A stretch of 64,000 nt of DNA from Harmothoe impar (GCA_947462335.1 OX381707.1:38305618-38369617); one strand, 5' to 3'; shown: positions 35,201 through 43,763, counted from the stretch's first letter. Notes: a model not told the origin generated them from the sequence alone. Numbers and translations: made by a program.

Positions 35201-35692
35201 GAAATCAATTATATGCAGATCACAGACTTTGTATAACTCGGACCTATGGCTGCTTATGTCTTCTTTTACTAGTACTTAAGAGTATACTTAAACCCCTCAT
35301 ATCATTTTCACCAGAATGTTATAAGCAAGAATATGGTACATATATACCCTCATTATTGAATGCTCCTCTTCACTAGTATGAACATGTGTATTGATTGCTC
35401 CGAGCTAAATATATTAAATATTAAACAAATTGTTCTCTTGATTCGGGTGCAGACGGGACGTGAAGAGACGATCCTCCGTGAGTGGATGGAGTGCTGCGTG
35501 ACAGAGAGCGGGTTACTGGTGGCTCAGCAGAAGCTCACCAAGCGGCCATTGTTGGTGCGTCAGATGGTGGACGAGTGGCTGGACCGGTATAGGAGACTGT
35601 CGCACCTCGTCCAGCAGACGAGCTGCTCACCACACAGCAGCACCCCCCTGAGGGCTGACACAGACAGCGAGGGGGAGACAGACGACGAGTAG
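6896..35692 (+). CDS. ZRANB1: ZRANB1/TRABID-type OTU deubiquitinase, seven coding exons
   Basis: Joined exons 6896-8258, 30265-30336, 33295-33493, 33829-33947, 34250-34375, 34930-35159 and 35453-35692 give one 782-residue frame; every junction is GT-AG and phases agree. Domains in order: three NZF fingers (about residues 10-36, 106-132 and 211-237, each K-W-x-C-x2-C ... C-x2-C), Ser/Thr/Pro-rich linkers, an ankyrin-like ubiquitin-binding domain (about 327-445), then an OTU protease. The catalytic cysteine is C512 in AGDCLLDS and the general-base histidine is H652 in YTRGHFSAL. The family hydrolyses K29- and K33-linked polyubiquitin and, in vertebrates, acts in Wnt and other signalling. The human protein is 708 residues; the extra length here is in the NZF linkers and an acidic tail. 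The start is the first ATG of the open frame, directly before NZF1. Intron 1 is unusually long (22 kb) and repeat-filled. Identity is by conserved motifs, not a database search. Confidence 0.95.
12243..12335. mobile_element. piggyBac-like relic ending AAAGGGTTAA
   Basis: Contains the palindromic core CAGCGCTGGCGAGTTACTCG and ends AAAGGGTTAA at 12326-12335. TTAA with CCC(TTT)-type ends is the signature of piggyBac-type elements. The left end is not clear. Confidence 0.45.
14108..14366. mobile_element. piggyBac-like relic starting TTAACCCTTT
   Basis: Starts TTAACCCTTTCATGACAGCA at 14108. It carries the same kind of palindromic core (CAGCGCTGGCAAGTTACTTA then CCAGCGCTACAT) and GATGCATCA motifs. 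The right end is eroded near GCGGCCTTTAGAG. Non-coding. Confidence 0.5.
15343..15484. mobile_element. Small inverted-repeat element, TACCGTAAATTC family
   Basis: TACCGTAAATTCCCATGTAT at 15343 faces GGTTATACGCTGGATTTACA ending near 15484. It is 142 bp, same family as 3685-4293 but diverged. Confidence 0.65.
16040..16353 (+). repeat. 34-bp minisatellite, left block
   Basis: Tandem units of about 34 bp with the core GGAGTGAGATAAC followed by a CACCACTCTGACTATTG-type spacer. The larger block pattern (gtaccactcc / gcaccaatct / acaccactct) recurs at 16072 and 16246, so a higher-order duplication is present. Interrupted at 16354 by the Penelope-like element. Confidence 0.9.
16354..18024 (+). CDS. 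Penelope-like reverse transcriptase with GIY-YIG endonuclease, N-terminally truncated
   Basis: About 556 codons remain. RT motif A is CTLDVSALYTNIP, followed by GGTAMGTRVAPTLANLFM, which is characteristic of Penelope-like elements, and the catalytic FIDDIFMIW (xxDD). VPFLDTLV and DLYTKPTDAHNYLHY follow. The C-terminal third carries a Cys pair region (CTFDQQGRCDYC) and a GIY-YIG nuclease: LIYVLTCKRCGLQYVGQTYR ... GEHF. In this class the GIY-YIG nuclease nicks the target and the RT primes cDNA there. No stop or frameshift is visible in the retained part; there is no genuine start codon, because the 5' end is lost. Confidence 0.9.
   Translation: MPKIHKDKHPPPGRPIVSANGCATEKISALIDLIIRPIVPKTESYLRDTGHFLHKLALVENDITNDTILCTLDVSALYTNIPNEEGRMAVAKWLIKYRPSHRIPTGEPSNTSVLTMLKMVLEFNNFEFNGDHYIQIGGTAMGTRVAPTLANLFMADFESKHVYTYSKQPTMWVRFIDDIFMIWDHGEEELLNFIKTLNECHESIKFTHEYSKREVPFLDTLVKIENNQLVTDLYTKPTDAHNYLHYESAHAAHCKKGIPYGQLLRIRRICSKKDDFIKHALITCAHFLERGYPKPLIAQGFARAFLKPRQNPLTCPPIGNKDTCENNLAIMVTTFHPSFNNVRQIVKANWDLLSRSAKTRSLHERNFILSLRKPPSLKNKLTKAKLNYHPGRKHKKALSGGFSHECTFDQQGRCDYCPRLNKTGTITSTSTGKTYTSKTNVTCKSSNLIYVLTCKRCGLQYVGQTYRRVIDRVGEHFTKIRTGKLDTDMGLHYNTNNHQKLDDVEITVVDFIFSHPRSAFAEKLRNKIEKDWISKLRTQVPYGMNLADAPSFSIQR
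18393..18425 (+). ncRNA. Hammerhead-ribozyme-like motif in the Penelope 3' region
   Basis: CTGAAGA (18393-18399) fits the CUGANGA core. Stem II is GATC/GATC closing a CAAA loop (18400-18411), then GAAAC (18412-18416), and GTC at 18423-18425 closes a two-pair stem III over CTGTTA. Hammerheads of this minimal type are known in Penelope-like elements. Stem I is weak here (C opposite A next to the cleavage site), so this copy may be decayed or need a dimer. A perfect 8-bp hairpin follows at 18430-18448. Confidence 0.5.
18680..19285 (+). repeat. 34-bp minisatellite, right block
   Basis: The same GGAGTGAGATAA unit continues after the retroelement with more divergence (GCATCACTCTGACTCTTG variants). 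A foreign 50-bp stretch at about 18783-18835 breaks it. It shares CAAGGTAGTGTCAAGGTG with the reverse complement of 32803-32820. Confidence 0.88.
19287..19590. repeat. Hairpin element with GAGGCGAAGCCGAG loop
   Basis: GACAAAGGTTCACGAGTATAG ... TTATTTCACGAGGCGAAG at 19287-19340 folds on GTGAAATAACCCTC ... CGAGTGCTCCTTTGTG to about 19388. A second part (GGCCGTGAAATAC at about 19490, GGTTATTTCACGGG, TACGGCC, CCGTATTCACC) repeats the same theme. It follows directly on the minisatellite. Confidence 0.75.
20260..20420 (+). repeat. G-rich minisatellite, left flank of the satellite palindrome
   Basis: Very G-rich strand with GGGTGGGG/GGTTGAAGGTGGGGG units, mirrored as a C-rich strand at about 26240-26320. 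It contains many runs of at least four G, so G-quadruplexes are possible. The long frames across it are compositional. Confidence 0.8.
20496..23870 (+). repeat. 170-bp satellite, forward block (about 20 copies)
   Basis: CAGAAATGTTCGG-type starts recur at 20496, 20666, 20836, 21005 and so on, every 169-171 bp. Each unit has a poly(C) tract after CAATATTGA, TTGAGATTTTTTGGTCATCT, a second poly(C) after ATTGGA, AATTGATCCAAACAAGATCT, and CCGAAAACCCTCAGGG. A six-unit block is duplicated: 21863-22054 and 22886-23077 share rare variants (GGACAACC, CCCCCGTAATTG) at a 1023-bp offset. Short open frames here are satellite translations, not genes. Confidence 0.95.
23880..25990 (-). repeat. 170-bp satellite, reverse block (about 13 copies)
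   Basis: The complement of the same unit: CTGACCTAGTTTGGGAGTCG recurs at about 23934, 24104, 24274, 24445 and onward at 170 bp. The switch point near 23860-23885 joins a forward unit, cut after GGGAAACC, to a reverse unit starting GATGACCAAAA. The last two units (after 25800) are more diverged than the middle ones. Confidence 0.95.
27765..27975. mobile_element. piggyBac-like relic ending CCTTAAAGGGTTAA
   Basis: Contains CCCTGGTGAGTTGACTCGCA and, mirrored, CAACTCACCAGGGCTGCATTC, and ends AAAGGGTTAA at 27966-27975. Same family as 12243 and 14108. The left end is uncertain. Confidence 0.45.
28216..28406. mobile_element. Inverted-repeat element with about 27-bp ends (CCGTAAAACCTCTCTGAT)
   Basis: The left end at 28216-28242 and the right end at 28380-28406 match at nearly all positions (A/C variant in GATCAGCC versus GATAAGCC). 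An inner GGTCGGCTTATAAGGGAGG repeats the right end. Non-coding, within ZRANB1 intron 1. Related in layout and end motif to the element at 48049. Confidence 0.75.
28922..29057. repeat. Long hairpin element with GGGCGAAGCCC loop
   Basis: 28922-28973 pairs with 29008-29057 over about 50 bp (AGATAGACTATGGTTATGA ... TCATAACCATTGTCTATCT with few mismatches). The apex contains GAGGGCGAAGCCCAAG, itself a short palindrome. Non-coding. Confidence 0.8.
30265..30336 (+). CDS. ZRANB1: ZRANB1 coding exon 2
   Basis: A 72-nt exon (phase 1 to phase 1) coding EIEDLPHPIQKQLFDELLDR and the next four residues. The acceptor is TACTTTCAG and the donor GTAAGT. It corresponds to the start of the OTU domain in vertebrate ZRANB1. 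Confidence 0.93.
30590..30900 (+). repeat. Minisatellite CACACCCAGCCTCAATCTCC in ZRANB1 intron 2
   Basis: About nine units of variable length (roughly 30-42 bp) built from ACACCCAGCCTCAATCTCCA plus CACACAAACATATCCCT or a shorter spacer. The long frame across it is a repeat translation. Confidence 0.9.
31735..31825 (+). repeat. TG-rich simple repeat
   Basis: Interspersed TGTGTGTG tracts (about 31737-31770 and 31804-31820) in ZRANB1 intron 2; no other structure. Confidence 0.8.
32645..33200. repeat. Second, expanded copy of the TTATTTCAC hairpin family
   Basis: GACAAAGGTGCACACGTTTC and CTGTTGACTGGGTTATTTCA (32645-32690) are mirrored by TGAAATAACCCAGTCAACAG and GAGTGTGCCTTTC (32949-32990). The loop holds about 260 bp with GGCCGTATTTCACGAGG. 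Then GGGCCGTGAAATAC and GGTTATTTCACGGGG (33117-33150) repeat the tail of the copy at 19287. It ends about 100 bp before ZRANB1 exon 3. Confidence 0.7.
33295..33493 (+). CDS. ZRANB1: ZRANB1 coding exon 3: catalytic cysteine
   Basis: A 199-nt exon with acceptor CATTTCAG and donor GTGAGC. It codes INWSLEITTRL, then LWNRTAGDCLLDS with catalytic C512, then QATWGIFDRDNSLRRAL. Phase 1 in, phase 2 out. Confidence 0.95.
33647..33771. mobile_element. Small inverted-repeat element, TACCGTAAATTC family, in ZRANB1 intron 3
   Basis: TACTATAAATTCTCGTATAT at 33647 faces TTCGCAAGAATTTACAGTA ending 33771. The internal CATATAAGCC repeats recall the end structure of 48049-48473. It lies 150 bp downstream of the exon carrying the catalytic cysteine. 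Confidence 0.6.
33829..33947 (+). CDS. ZRANB1: ZRANB1 coding exon 4
   Basis: A 119-nt exon coding SFYPRWKETETIAAHSLSF and, downstream, EEAQWQQDWAILLSLASQPG of the OTU fold. The acceptor is TCTGTGCAG and the donor GTAAGG. Phase 2 in, phase 1 out. Confidence 0.93.
34018..34190. mobile_element. piggyBac-like relic in ZRANB1 intron 4
   Basis: Begins TAGCCCTTTAAGGGACAC and contains the perfect palindrome CAGCCCTGGCGA/TCGCCAGGGCTG around 34143-34172. The TTAA target is degraded. Confidence 0.4.
34250..34375 (+). CDS. ZRANB1: ZRANB1 coding exon 5
   Basis: A 126-nt exon coding ASLEQIHVFALAHILRRPII followed by YGIKFVKSFRGE. This is a highly conserved part of the OTU domain. The acceptor is ACCTTTCAG and the donor GTAAGC. 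Phase 1 in and out. Confidence 0.94.
34930..35159 (+). CDS. ZRANB1: ZRANB1 coding exon 6: catalytic histidine
   Basis: A 230-nt exon coding GVYLPLLWERSFCWKTPIAL and GYTRGHFSALVPME, including H652 of the active site, then a Glu/Asn-rich loop and VYLPLMDSEGKMLPIHFL. The acceptor is TTACTTCAG; the donor overlaps GCAGAG|GTATGG. It ends in phase 0. Confidence 0.94.
35453..35692 (+). CDS. ZRANB1: ZRANB1 last coding exon
   Basis: A 240-nt terminal exon starting after GGGTGCAG. It codes REETILREWMECCVTESG, a basic stretch, MVDEWLDRYRRL and an acidic tail ending ETDDE before TAG. The C-terminal acidic tail matches the family. Confidence 0.94.
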   Translation, partial: TGREETILREWMECCVTESGLLVAQQKLTKRPLLVRQMVDEWLDRYRRLSHLVQQTSCSPHSSTPLRADTDSEGETDDE

Positions 35693-37285
35693 CCAACACA
35701 ACGATAGAAGGAAATCATCAAAATCACATCTCTTTTACTCGGTATCTGGGCCTGCTCAAACTCTGTCTTCAGGAAAGATTTGTCGTGAATTTGGAGAGTG
35801 TCTCGAAAGTGAATTTTAATAGCAAATCAAAAGAGAGGAAAGAATCGAAATGAGGGAAAGAACTACAGCAATAGGGCTTTGAAGGAATCCAAGTTAGGAT
35901 TGCGTCGTCTAAGGTGTTGGAAAATATTTATATTGAAATCATCCACATAACTTATAGAAGGAATGCACTGTGAAGCTCACATAGTGAGGGGAGGCAGAAT
36001 GTTGGACATAGAACTAGAATAGCTTCTACATATATGTTAACTCTAAAAAATGTTGCTCCTATCTGTAGTAATCTACTCCTATGGCTACTATAATATAACA
36101 TGTGGGAATTCACCTATAGCTGGAAAGACAGAAGAAATCAAAACTAAATCGGACACCCTTAGGAAGTGAAAGAAGTTTTACAACCTATTATGTAGAGCAC
36201 AGTGAAAGAAATGTATATATATATATATATACTTAGACAGTAAAAAAAGAAAGGGGATGCAGTTATGTAAATGTATCACCCAAAGAGGTGATAAATCGGT
36301 GTACGTGTATGTATATAATGTGAGTGATCGCCTCATCGAACACAAGAACAGAAAGACGGCCTTGACCAGAGACCGCCACCTCCTTCCACATCAAGCGCAT
36401 TACGCAGGCCAGTGTGTGCAGTTTTCACTCATTCTGCCGAACCCACCACCCACAATGTGTGGCCGTGGTCGGGCAAGTGTTCATATGGAATGTCAACGGT
36501 AACTTGTAACCACCTATAAGAGGGCATGCTTTGTTTACCTTTTTTTGTTGCAATTCATGGTGGTAGCCTGGTAGGTTTTCACCAGAATTTGTTTCGATAC
36601 ATTGGGTTGCTTTGTTGTAACTTTTAGATTGGTTTTCTCTGGAGGCGTTGCCTTCTTCCTAATTTATGACATACTTGAATTGCATGACATAACTTGTAAC
36701 AATATGTGATTATAGAATGTGTGGAACGAGTATGATATTCTAGTATCCCATATCTCTTCTTGTTGTGGTAGGAAATACATGTATGTTAATTCTCTACAAT
36801 AATTCTTTTTTAACGATTCTTTTTGCATTTGGGGATTTACAAAATATTGTTCTTGGTCCTTCATGGGTTGCTTTGTCCTGAAAGCTTGGAAGATTCTCCA
36901 GAGGAAAGTGTTTCCAACAAGGAACCAAACACTTACAGCAACATCCATGCTTTTTTTAGAGGAAGCACAACTGGAAATTGAAGGAGAGTTGACACGAAAA
37001 GAAGTCACAAATGTTGGGTGATCAATGCAACAGCTGTACACGTGTTTAGTGTATGTAAACTTAGATATGGGACATTTCTGACCATGATTTTACATTTATT
37101 TACCCTTGTGGTCATAGCAGGAATTGGTATTGGTATTATCCTTCTATGGATAATGGTGTAACCCTCTCTGCTAACTGCACTTCCTCTTTATTGAGATTAT
37201 ATTCAAGGTAAGTGATTGAAAAAAAAGGAAGTTACTAAAAGCATGGTAGCAAAAGTGTGTTAATAAACGCATGTTTTATTTTGAT
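35693..37285 (+). other. Probable ZRANB1 3' UTR
   Basis: AT-rich sequence follows the ZRANB1 stop without splice-like features. It includes a (TA)9 microsatellite at about 36214-36231 and an AATAAA hexamer at 37262-37267 that could end the transcript. The true end cannot be fixed from sequence, and a longer UTR is possible. Confidence 0.3.
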
Positions 37286-40200
37286 CCGAGCCACATGCAG
37301 AAGCCTACATCTTAGATGTATGGCTAGGAAAGTATTGAGTTCTGCATGTTGATTATTAATACTGGTTGTATCAACTAAACAGTGTACTGAGTTCATGTGG
37401 ACTTAGTTCTGCTAATACGCTCAAGTTAACCAAAAGTCATTTCATCGTTCATAAATGAATCTGTCCAAACTTGCTGATTGCATAAATATCAAGAGGTCCA
37501 ATCCTAAAAGGAACTACCTAATGAGAAAGAGACCTTCATATCATACACTTGTTAGGATTAAATATAATGATAATATAATATGAGCTATTATGGTAGCTAG
37601 ACGAGTTGTTCAACGGTCGAGCTGCTCTGGCCCTAAGCATTGGGCCTTGAGCAGAACCCGTTACTGTAAATTTAGTTTAAAATGTTAAGGAGATATGGAT
37701 GGCTTACACCTTACTTTGCTTTACTGTGTTAACCAGTCACTTTGAAGGTAATACTGGTCAGTTAGAATGATCAAGTATATCTTGCACCCTGCCTTTCTCA
37801 TGCACATTTAATGTATTTAATAATTCCTCCACATTCATGTTTTAAATTAGCAAGGGTTAAACAACACATCTTGTTAAATATGTCACCCTTTTCTACAAGG
37901 GCTGTCTTATGTTGTGTACAGTTCTAAGGTATAGAGAATGAGTTACTGTGGTAACTTTCATGTTGTTAGTTCTACATTGTTGTCATATCAATCAATGAAA
38001 TAGATTCATAAATAACGAGCACAAAATAGAACTGATGAAGAGTACCAATCTCTATAGGGAGGGTAGAAATACCCTTTTCAATTATCCTAAGCCGTTTTAA
38101 TCAAGCTTGTAATATATGTCTGTCATTGTAAACAAAGATGCCAGGTTATCAATGGAGTGTAAAGAGTTCATCTATTTATTATTGCGTGTACATTGTGTAC
38201 CTGTTAGTATGAATGATATGATAGTCATATGAAAGGCTAGGCTTGTGCTAACATTAAATGGTTGGTTATGGTTCTACTTTGCCCTAAATCTAGACATATT
38301 GCTGTTAAATTGTCCTTTGCTTGTATAATATTCATATTGCGAATAATAACCTGCTAATAGTGGAACATATTGAGAAGCAGTTGCACTCTCTCGTAGTTGA
38401 GAAACTAGATACTATTTGCAGTGGTTATTACAATGATAGTAAGCACACAAAAGAAAATACATGCACAAACAACAAAGAAGACAGGGGTCTATAGGATAGA
38501 TTCATGTTCGCTTGATATTTTCAGCAGAAGCACAAGAACAGAATGTTGCCTTGTGGGGAAAATAATAGATACAGCTCTCAGAAAAAAGGTACATACTCTA
38601 TGTGTTGATGTACTCGTGCTTCATAGAATATGGAAGCAGGTCTTCCATGGGATGGTTGAAACGTTAATATTAGTGATTATTATAATTTGCTTCAGATAGC
38701 AAAGAGATGAATATCCACTACCTTGTTATGTGATTCTTTAGATATGTTCCAGCTTTAGCAGGTTTTCTTGTTATTTTAATCAACCCATTTTGTTGTTAAT
38801 ATTTGTTAGTGGATAGGCTGAACTTGAAGATGACCAACCTCCTCCCATCATATATCTATTGTAGTTCTGATGAACAGCAGGTGCTGTGTATCTATTGAGC
38901 TATATGCTTATAGTGAAGATCGCTTAAAAGGGCCCTATGCTATAGGTTGTGGTACCACTGTTAACATTAAACAAGTATTCTAAATTGATATTATGAATAC
39001 AGTTAGGTGAAGCCCTTGGCAACTTGTGGTATGGAAAACATACACACCTAGAAACTGCACACGTCCCAGTATTGGTGAAAGTGGTTACTCACTGACCGTG
39101 CATTGGGATAAAAGGAGGCTATATGTGGCTATAGTCAGTCCCATCCCACATGAGTTCTGTTTTAGTAAGTATTAACCGATGAAATCAGAGCAGTATCATC
39201 ATGTAAAACTGATAGATAGTGTTCTACATCCGTGCCATTATAGCTCATTGAGTTTTAATCATTCTGAAATATAAGATAAAATAAAATAGGCCCTACTTTT
39301 ACCATTGGTCAAAATACATAGGTTTCCCTTTTCTACATTTTCAGCTGCAAATCTGTTTTCTGGTACAGTACACACTGGTTATAGTGTCAAAATCATTATA
39401 GAATATATATTGAATATAACACACTGATAATCGAAATATGCTCAAATAATTGCTAACTGTGAAAGTGTACATCAGTAGACTGGGATTAGTATGGTCAGTA
39501 GTCAGTTCTCAATGTGTAGGTCTCTTCACCTTGGTGGCAACACCTTTTGTTTCGTCTAAGAAAATTATCTCAAGAGTGTCATCGTCAGGATGGTCGATTC
39601 TCCCCCTCAGGAATCCCTTCTCATCAAGGCCTTCTGAGAAACAATTGAAAAAGTACTGAATCTGGCCTGTGTGGCTGTAGGTGGGGACAGGTTATTATAG
39701 GGAGCCAACAGTTGATTTGTTGAGACTTGTGAGGCTGTTTAGCATTGGTAACATGGAAGGAGTAGGGGGATTTAGTCAGGTTCCCTCTCAGTGAATATGA
39801 TCTGATAAGAACTGACCGCACTCATGGTAGAACCCATGTTCATTCGTTTACAGAACACAAGTTGTTGTGAAACATGATGCTTGAGTACAAGTAGATGTCA
39901 GCAATTATTATGTCCAAGTTCCATCTTGTCCAAACTGTGCCGTGGTGTATCATCTATTAGTTAATGCTGTCACGACTTACTGTTTTATCTGCTATTTGGG
40001 CTCCATATTAACTGAGATACTACTGGCACTACTGTCTCCACTGCACTATAAAAAGGTTTGATTAGCCACAGGTTAAGCCTAATTGTACAACCCCACATTG
40101 AATTGTTGGGTGTCTTCCTTTTCATACCTGTCTATCAGGAATAGCTATGGTAATGGTAATTTGTCATACTAGCTATAGTCTCAACTGTAACATGGTATGG

Positions 40201-41283
40201 ATAAGTTCTGTGCATCTCCTGAGTCACTGGCCACACATCTTCAGCTGTTGAATACTTTACACCTCATCAAGATTGTCTGTTTCTTAAATAATAATTTAGT
40301 TCATCAAACTATCATTTTGGAAAGAGGTACTACTTCACATGCACCAGTGTATTATTATCTCAGCGACGTGCAAACTGCAGTTGAACCATGCGGTCACAAG
40401 CATGGTGCAGATTATGGTGGGATATATTATATTTAGAGTCAACGTCCTTTCATTTTCCATACCGTTTCCCCAACCAGACATCTGTTTGTGCATTTATTCA
40501 GGGAGTCTTCATTAAATTCTCCATATCAAATAACTGTTGTGTTTGTTGTATTTTGCTATTGATATTCTCTTATCTTAATCTACCAAGTGCTATTTGGTAG
40601 CATTGGTCAGATTTATTGTCATTATCAGATTTGACATTTAACCCAACGTAGTATATCTATTTCTGCTGTAGAAAAGACATATATAACAATTTATGGTTGA
40701 CTCCCCTGCCCCACTGCTGTACGGTCTGGGAGCAATATTTCCACCTAACATAATCACTACATCGGTGGCGGGAGTCAGAGATGTTTTGGACAATACACAT
40801 CGCAGAGCGAACATCCTCTTATTTTTTTGACAACAGCCCCCCTCCCTTTGTTTTCAGTTACCATGACCTTTTCGCTAAAATAACCTGTTTCAATTTGGAT
40901 CCTTTCAGAATAGGGAGAAGTTGTCAATTGCCAAAATCAGAGATGCCACTCGCTGGTAGACAAAAAGTAGGGAATCTTTAGATTTTTGGTCATTATTATG
41001 TAGGGAATTAACGTAATATATGACAGAAATTTCAGTAAAAAAAAGTAGGAATTCCTGCAACTAGTAGTCATATAGCTAGGTGAAATGGATCAGAAAAGTT
41101 TGCCATAATAGACAAAGTATGCTCGGAGGCCCAATAGGCCACAACCAATGAAAAAGTTGGTCTACTGATTATGTTTTTCAAAAAATGTTGGGGGCAGGCG
41201 ATTTCTTTTTCCAACTTTTCTTTTGTCTAGGGATTTCAACTTAAAATTAATGGAGTGGGCGAATTTTATCCTTAGATAACCCT
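37286..41283. other. Gene-poor intergenic sequence
   Basis: AT-rich with no conserved protein segment on either strand. The only recognisable item is the half copy of the CAGAGATGCCA element near 40938-41075. Confidence 0.55.
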
Positions 41284-42510
41284 AGAAGCCATGTATCACA
41301 CAAGGAAATCAGAGAATCTTGAGTTTTTGGTGGCCATCTTGGCAGCCATCTTGGAATTTTCCAAATCATTATTTTGACCCTAAATATGGATTCTACACCC
41401 TAGATAACCCTAAAATTCATGTATTACACAAGGAAATCAGAGAATCTTGAGTTTTTGGCGGCCATCTTGGCAGCCATCTTGGAATTTTCCAAATTGTAAT
41501 TTTGACCCAAAATATGGATTCTACACCCTAGATAACCCTAAAATTCATGTATCACACAAGGAAATTAGAGAATCTTGAGTTTTTGGCGGCCATCTTGGCA
41601 GCCATCTTGGAATTTTCCTAATTGTAATTTTGACCCAAAATATGGATTCTACACCCTAGATAACCCTAAAATTCATGTATTACACAAGGAAATCAGAGAA
41701 TCTTGAGTTTTTGGCGGCCATCTTGGAATTTTCCAAATTGCAATTTTGACCCAAAATATGGATTCTACACCCTAGATAACCCTAAAATCCATCTATTACA
41801 CAAGGAAATCAGAGAATCTTGAGTTTTTGGCGGCCATCTTGGCAGCCATCTTGGAATTTTCCAAATTGTAATTTTGACCCAAAATATGGATTCTACACCC
41901 TAGATAACCCTAAAATCCATCTATTACAAAAGGAAATCAGAGAATCTTGAGTTTTTGGCGGCCATCTTGGCAGCCATCTTGGAATTTTCCAAATTGTTAT
42001 TTTGACCCAAAAATATGGATTCTACACCCTAGATAACCCTAAAATCCATGTATCACACAAGGAAATTAGAGAATCTTGAGTTTTTGGCGGCCATCTTGGC
42101 AGCCATCTTGGAATTTTCCAAATTGTAATTTTGTTCCAAAATATGGATTCTACACCCTAGATTACCCTAAAATTCATATATTACATGAGGAAATCAGAGA
42201 ATCTTGAGTTTTTGGCGGCCATCTTGGAATTTTCCAAATTGTAATTTTGACCCTAAATATGGATTCTACACCCTAGATAACCCTAAAATTCATGTATCAC
42301 ACAAGGAAATTAGAGAATCTTGAGTTTTTGGCGGCCATCTTGGCAGCCATCTTGGAATTTTCCAAATAGTTATTTTGACCCTAAATATGGATTCTACACC
42401 CTAGATAACCCTAAAATCCATGTATCACACAAGGAAATTAGAGAATCTTGAGTTTTAGGCGGCCATCTTGGCAGCCATCTTGGAATTTTCCAAATTGTAA
42501 TTTTTTTAAT
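41284..42510 (+). repeat. 128-bp satellite with paired CCATCTTGG motifs (about 10 copies)
   Basis: AAGGAAATCAGAGAATCTTG recurs at about 41302, 41430, 41558 and 41686 (128-bp period). Some units are 116 bp because one 12-bp CAGCCATCTTGG block is missing. Each unit has GGCGGCCATCTTGG, usually CAGCCATCTTGG, TTTTGACCCAAAATATGG and CTACACCCTAGATAACCC. It lies in the gene-poor interval between ZRANB1 and PUF60. Confidence 0.95.
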
Positions 42511-42534
42511 TTCCAAATTGTAATTTTAAATTGT

Positions 42535-42725
42535 AGTTTTTGGCACCCCCTTTTTTTGAATAGTCTAGGTTACAGTTAGAAGGCCTACATTGATAAAATG
42601 CCTATAGCACCCCCCCCCCTTTTCTTTCAATAGTTTAGGCTACATTAGTAGGCCTACATTGATAAAATTACCTAGAGCACCCTCTCCCCTTTTTCAATAG
42701 TTTAGGCTACAGTAGGCCTAGGTGG
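42535..42725 (+). repeat. Three tandem copies of a 70-75 bp unit
   Basis: Units start with GGCACCCCC/AGCACCC and run through CCTTTTTTCAATAGTTTAGG, TACA and AGGCCTACATTGATAAAAT. It directly follows the 128-bp satellite and may be its eroded neighbour, but the unit is unrelated in sequence. Confidence 0.8.
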
Positions 42726-43189
42726 TCATTATTCATCCAGACCCCTCTACATGTGACCTGTATTGAACACCCTCGGTGAAAACGCCCCTTTTTTAAAGTG
42801 CATTATATATGTAAAAAAATGGCCCTAGAATTATTTTAACAAATAGATAAGTCAAGTCCAACTTCTACCTTTATGATAAAAAAAATAATAAAATAGAAGT
42901 ATTGAGTTCTAAAGAAATTTTACAAAAAAATGTCTTTTCTTCTGTTACTCGGTAAATAATGGCCCTACGGAGCTGAAACTCTGCCTGTAGAATCCTTGTG
43001 TGTAAAACACCTCAATGCAGTACCACCAAACGACCTGAGGTTAACCAGTGCAACACGGCAGGCGTGACAAACATGAGCAAATACTTTTTTCAACAAAATA
43101 AAGATCTTTGTCGTTTAGCTACTAGACTAAACTTTTATCATGAAAATAAAGATTTCTCGCGAGCTCTCGGCCTGAGGCTGTTGGACTAA

Positions 43190-43763
43190 TGATGCGGCAC
43201 GTGGCTGCGCCATCTGATTGGTGTATGAGAAATCACGCGGGAGGAGACGTCATTTGGGCGGCAGGCGGCAAGGAGCCGGTCGTAATCTTTCACCAACAAG
43301 GTGGGGAGGGGGGAGGGGGGGGGGGGGGAGTAAAAAATGGTCCAAAAAGCATGACTTCATTTATGGACGGCCCCCTGAAGTGACAATGTAAATCCAAACC
43401 CTTACAGACTACCGGGTACGGCGTGATCGAATCAAGTCTTGTTTCCGCCAAAATATTTTTTGGTGCGCTATACAAAAAAACTTTTATTCACCAATTTGAG
43501 ACACGTTTTCACTCCCCGAGGGGTGGGAACGTACAGAAAAGCATCAAAGCAGTTGATTTGACTCATAATAATCCTAGATATCTCCCAAAAAAAGAGTAAA
43601 TCGATCGTCTAACATGGCGGGGGGCGAGTTGCCAGATGGGGAGTGGGAGGAACATGCTGAACAAAATGGCGTGTCGATCTGCCGAAAGGCCGTACTACGA
43701 TTGGTGTTTTTGTCAATGTATTATGATATGATAGATCCCAGAATAAGGCAAACAAACAGATGA
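43190..43763 (+). promoter_or_regulatory. Promoter-like patch with short ATGGCG-initiated frame
   Basis: Locally GC-richer and CpG-containing sequence includes a CCAAT-type box (CTGATTGGTG near 43214), GGAGACGTCATT (near 43243), GGGCGGCAGGCGG, and two ATGGCG motifs (43614 and about 43666). From 43614 a 49-codon frame starts MAGGELPDGEWEEHAEQNGV and ends at 43763. No family is recognised and no good donor is seen inside it. It may be a transcription start in an otherwise gene-poor interval. Confidence 0.25.

Noticed and set aside
36664..37041. A 125-residue minus-strand frame downstream of ZRANB1.
   Set aside because: No family motif; lies in the probable 3' UTR on the opposite strand.
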